This document shows positions 62,189-64,000 of a DNA stretch of 64,000 nt, one piece after another (position 1 is the first letter of the stretch; every line of letters begins with the position of its first letter). Under the pieces are notes generated by a model, which did no database searches, was not told the origin of the DNA, and saw only the letters and a program-made list of their open reading frames with translations. Made by a program: the position numbers and the translations under genes. Origin of the DNA: Chryseobacterium sp. POL2 (GTDB taxonomy: Bacteria > Bacteroidota > Bacteroidia > Flavobacteriales > Weeksellaceae); assembly GCF_011058315.1 (NCBI RefSeq), contig NZ_CP049298.1:1612001-1676000 (forward strand), read 5' to 3'.

Positions 62189-63871
62189 ATGGCAAAAAAA
62201 GAAGTACTGACAGATTTTTGGGTAAGAGATATACTCAAAGAAGCAAACATAGATTTACATCCACAAGGAAGCAACATCAAAGAAATTGACGAAGCCCTAA
62301 AAACCGCTTCAAAAGCAGGAACAGGCAAAGTCGGATTTCCTGAATATTGCGGAGTTGTCAAAGATTTTGTTCTCATCATTGAAAACAAAGCAGACGTTTC
62401 GCAACACATCAAACGCAACGACAAAGACGTAATTTGTAGCGAAGTTGCAAACGTGAAAAACTATGCTGTAAACGGTGCGTTGTTTTACGGATTACACTTA
62501 TCAAAAAACACATCTTACAAAAAAATCATTGCCTTTGGAATTTCGGGCAATGAAAAACGCCACAAAATCTCGCCTATTTTTATTGACGAAAGAGGCGGTT
62601 ACAAAGAGTTGGAAGACGTTGAAACGTTTACACTTTTCAACGAAAAGAACATTGACGAATACTACACAAAAACCATTCTCAAAGAACAAACGCCAGACGA
62701 AAAGACAACCGAAGAAATTCTGAAAGACGCAAAAAATCTTCACGAAGATTTGCGGAATTACGGCAGTATTCAAGACAAAGACAAACCTTTGATTGTTTCG
62801 GGAATTTTGTTGGCATTGCGAGAAATGGAATACAAAGGTTTCAACATTGACAGCTTAACAGGCGACCAAACCACAACAGACGGAGAAAAAATTTACGAAG
62901 CCATTGAGAAAAACCTGAAACGAGCCAACGTAGCACCGCAGGTAAAAAAAGACAAATTATTGAGCCAATTTTTGGTAATCAAAGATACGAAAGCGATTAA
63001 CGAAGTCAATGAATATTTAAAGAAAACGCCACTCAAACATTACACCGAATTTCTTTACGAGAACATTTACAAAAACATCAAATACATTCATTCGGCAGAG
63101 GATTATTTGGGGCGTTTTTATGGCGAATTTATGTCGTATTCGGGTGGAGACGGACAAAATTTAGGCATTGTATTGACACCAAAACACATAACCGAACTGT
63201 TTTGCGAGTTGGCAGAGTTAAAAACAACTGACGTTGTTTTTGACCCTTGTTGCGGAACAGCAGGTTTTTTGATTGCTTCAATGCACGATATGTTGCAGAA
63301 AACGGACAATCCGAAACAACAAGCCGACATTAGAAAAAATCAGTTGCACGGTTTGGAGTTACAGCCGTATATGTTCACGATTGCAACAACCAATATGATT
63401 TTGCGTGGAGACGGAAAAAGTAATTTGGAGCAAGAAGATTTTTTGAAACAAAATCCTGCACAATTACAGCTCAAAGGTTGCACCGTTGGAATGATGAACC
63501 CACCCTATTCAATGGGAAGCAAAAGCAATACGAGTTTATACGAAATCAATTTTACCGAGCATTTGCTCAATTCCATAACCCAAGACGGAAAAGTAATTGT
63601 AATCGTTCCTCAATCTTCAATGACAGGAAAATCCAAAGAAGAACAAGCGATAAAAGAAAACATTTTAAAACATCACACATTGGAAGGCGTGATAACGCTG
63701 AACAAAAACACATTTTACGGAGTTGGAACAAATCCGTGCATTGCGGTTTTTACAGCAGGAGTTCCGCACCACAGTGCAAAGTTCAGAAAAGTTTACTGTA
63801 ACGATGAAAACCTATTTATCAATAATTTTTGTTTTATTTTTTTCTATTTCTTTCGGACAAGGCATACTTGA
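62189..63871 (+). pseudogene. Restriction-methylation protein (BcgI-like A subunit/HsdM-like), C-terminally truncated
   Basis: About 528 family-like codons. Residues 40-80 (FPEYCGVVKDFVLIIENKAD) show a PD-D/ExK nuclease motif, and residues about 280-530 are an N6-adenine methylase with FDPCCGTAGFLIAS (motif I) and GMMNPPYSMGSK (motif IV, NPPY). Combining both in one chain resembles type IIB BcgI A subunits. Reading breaks up after FTAGVPHH near 63775: the remaining residues are not family-like and stop at 63871. No specificity gene is visible. Confidence 0.72.
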
Positions 63872-64000
63872 ACCCGGTGTGCGTTTAAGAGATGAAGGAA
63901 AATATGACGAATCTATTAGCTATTATCTTAACCAAAAGAAAAAGGGACATTGGGATTGGGGATTTAAGTATAATTATACAAAAGTTCTTGCGCTAGCAGG
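63804..64000 (+). CDS. Secreted protein, 5' part only (runs off the window)
   Basis: The ATG at 63804 opens a frame with a signal peptide (MKTYLSIIFVLFFSISFGQ) followed by GILEPGVRLRDEGKYDESISYYLNQKKKGHWDWGFKYNY, possibly the start of tetratricopeptide-like repeats. It continues past 64000. Its start lies inside the extended frame of the truncated methylase gene, so the join between them is recent or the gene is intact chromosome beyond the island. Confidence 0.6.
   Translation, partial: MKTYLSIIFVLFFSISFGQGILEPGVRLRDEGKYDESISYYLNQKKKGHWDWGFKYNYTKVLALA

Overview
The window is AT-rich DNA from a Bacteroidota bacterium, most likely family Weeksellaceae (Chryseobacterium, Epilithonimonas, Riemerella and relatives). 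The evidence is -7 promoter boxes of the TAnnTTTG type, a Thr-Tyr-Gly tRNA run beside hpf, xerC and rpsU, a PorV-type outer-membrane protein, the Bacteroidota set of DUF families, and a tmRNA tag reading GNEEFALAA. Names come from reading translated sequence; no database search was possible.

Positions 1-46,450 look like ordinary chromosome. In order: tRNAs, hpf, xerC, rpsU and pdhB; an alkaline-phosphatase-superfamily membrane enzyme, phosphatidylserine synthase, exonuclease, FAH-family enzyme and universal stress protein; RNase P RNA; a TonB-dependent siderophore receptor; a PorV-like protein; EamA and TerC transporters; an acyl-CoA carboxylase beta subunit; arginine decarboxylase; thiamine diphosphokinase and a cobalamin adenosyltransferase. 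An operon-like sulfur cluster at about 28.0-33.5 kb holds two YeeE/YedE halves, a DUF6132-like protein, a TPMT-like methyltransferase, a rhodanese, an MBL-rhodanese fusion, a TauE/SafE permease and a Crp/Fnr regulator. Then come lptB with an unusual C-terminal extension, two paralogous heptad-repeat lipoproteins with matching promoter regions, folate and tRNA-modification genes, an HtrA protease, nrdA/nrdB and tmRNA.

From the 3' end of tmRNA (46,845) to the window end the DNA is a mosaic accessory island. It holds a type ISP-like restriction gene and a DUF262 gene, both cut at an IS3-family element, so a deletion has probably occurred. Next are an HxlR regulator, a Tet(Q)/Tet(36)-like ribosomal protection gene with a three-codon leader ORF, and a second IS3-family element ending next to the tet promoter. 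An IS1595-type transposase is fused in frame to the end of a CapA gene, followed by dihydrofolate reductase. Then catB, an erythromycin esterase and tet(X) sit between large attC-like palindromic repeats. The island ends with a truncated BcgI-like restriction-methylase gene and the start of a secreted protein.

The island therefore carries candidate resistance to tetracyclines (two mechanisms), chloramphenicol, macrolides and possibly trimethoprim, beside decayed phage-defence genes. The least explained features are the attC-like repeats, the duplicated double-palindrome promoter module of the lipoproteins at 35.9 and 38.2 kb, and the 22-bp-phased palindromes at 11.1 kb.
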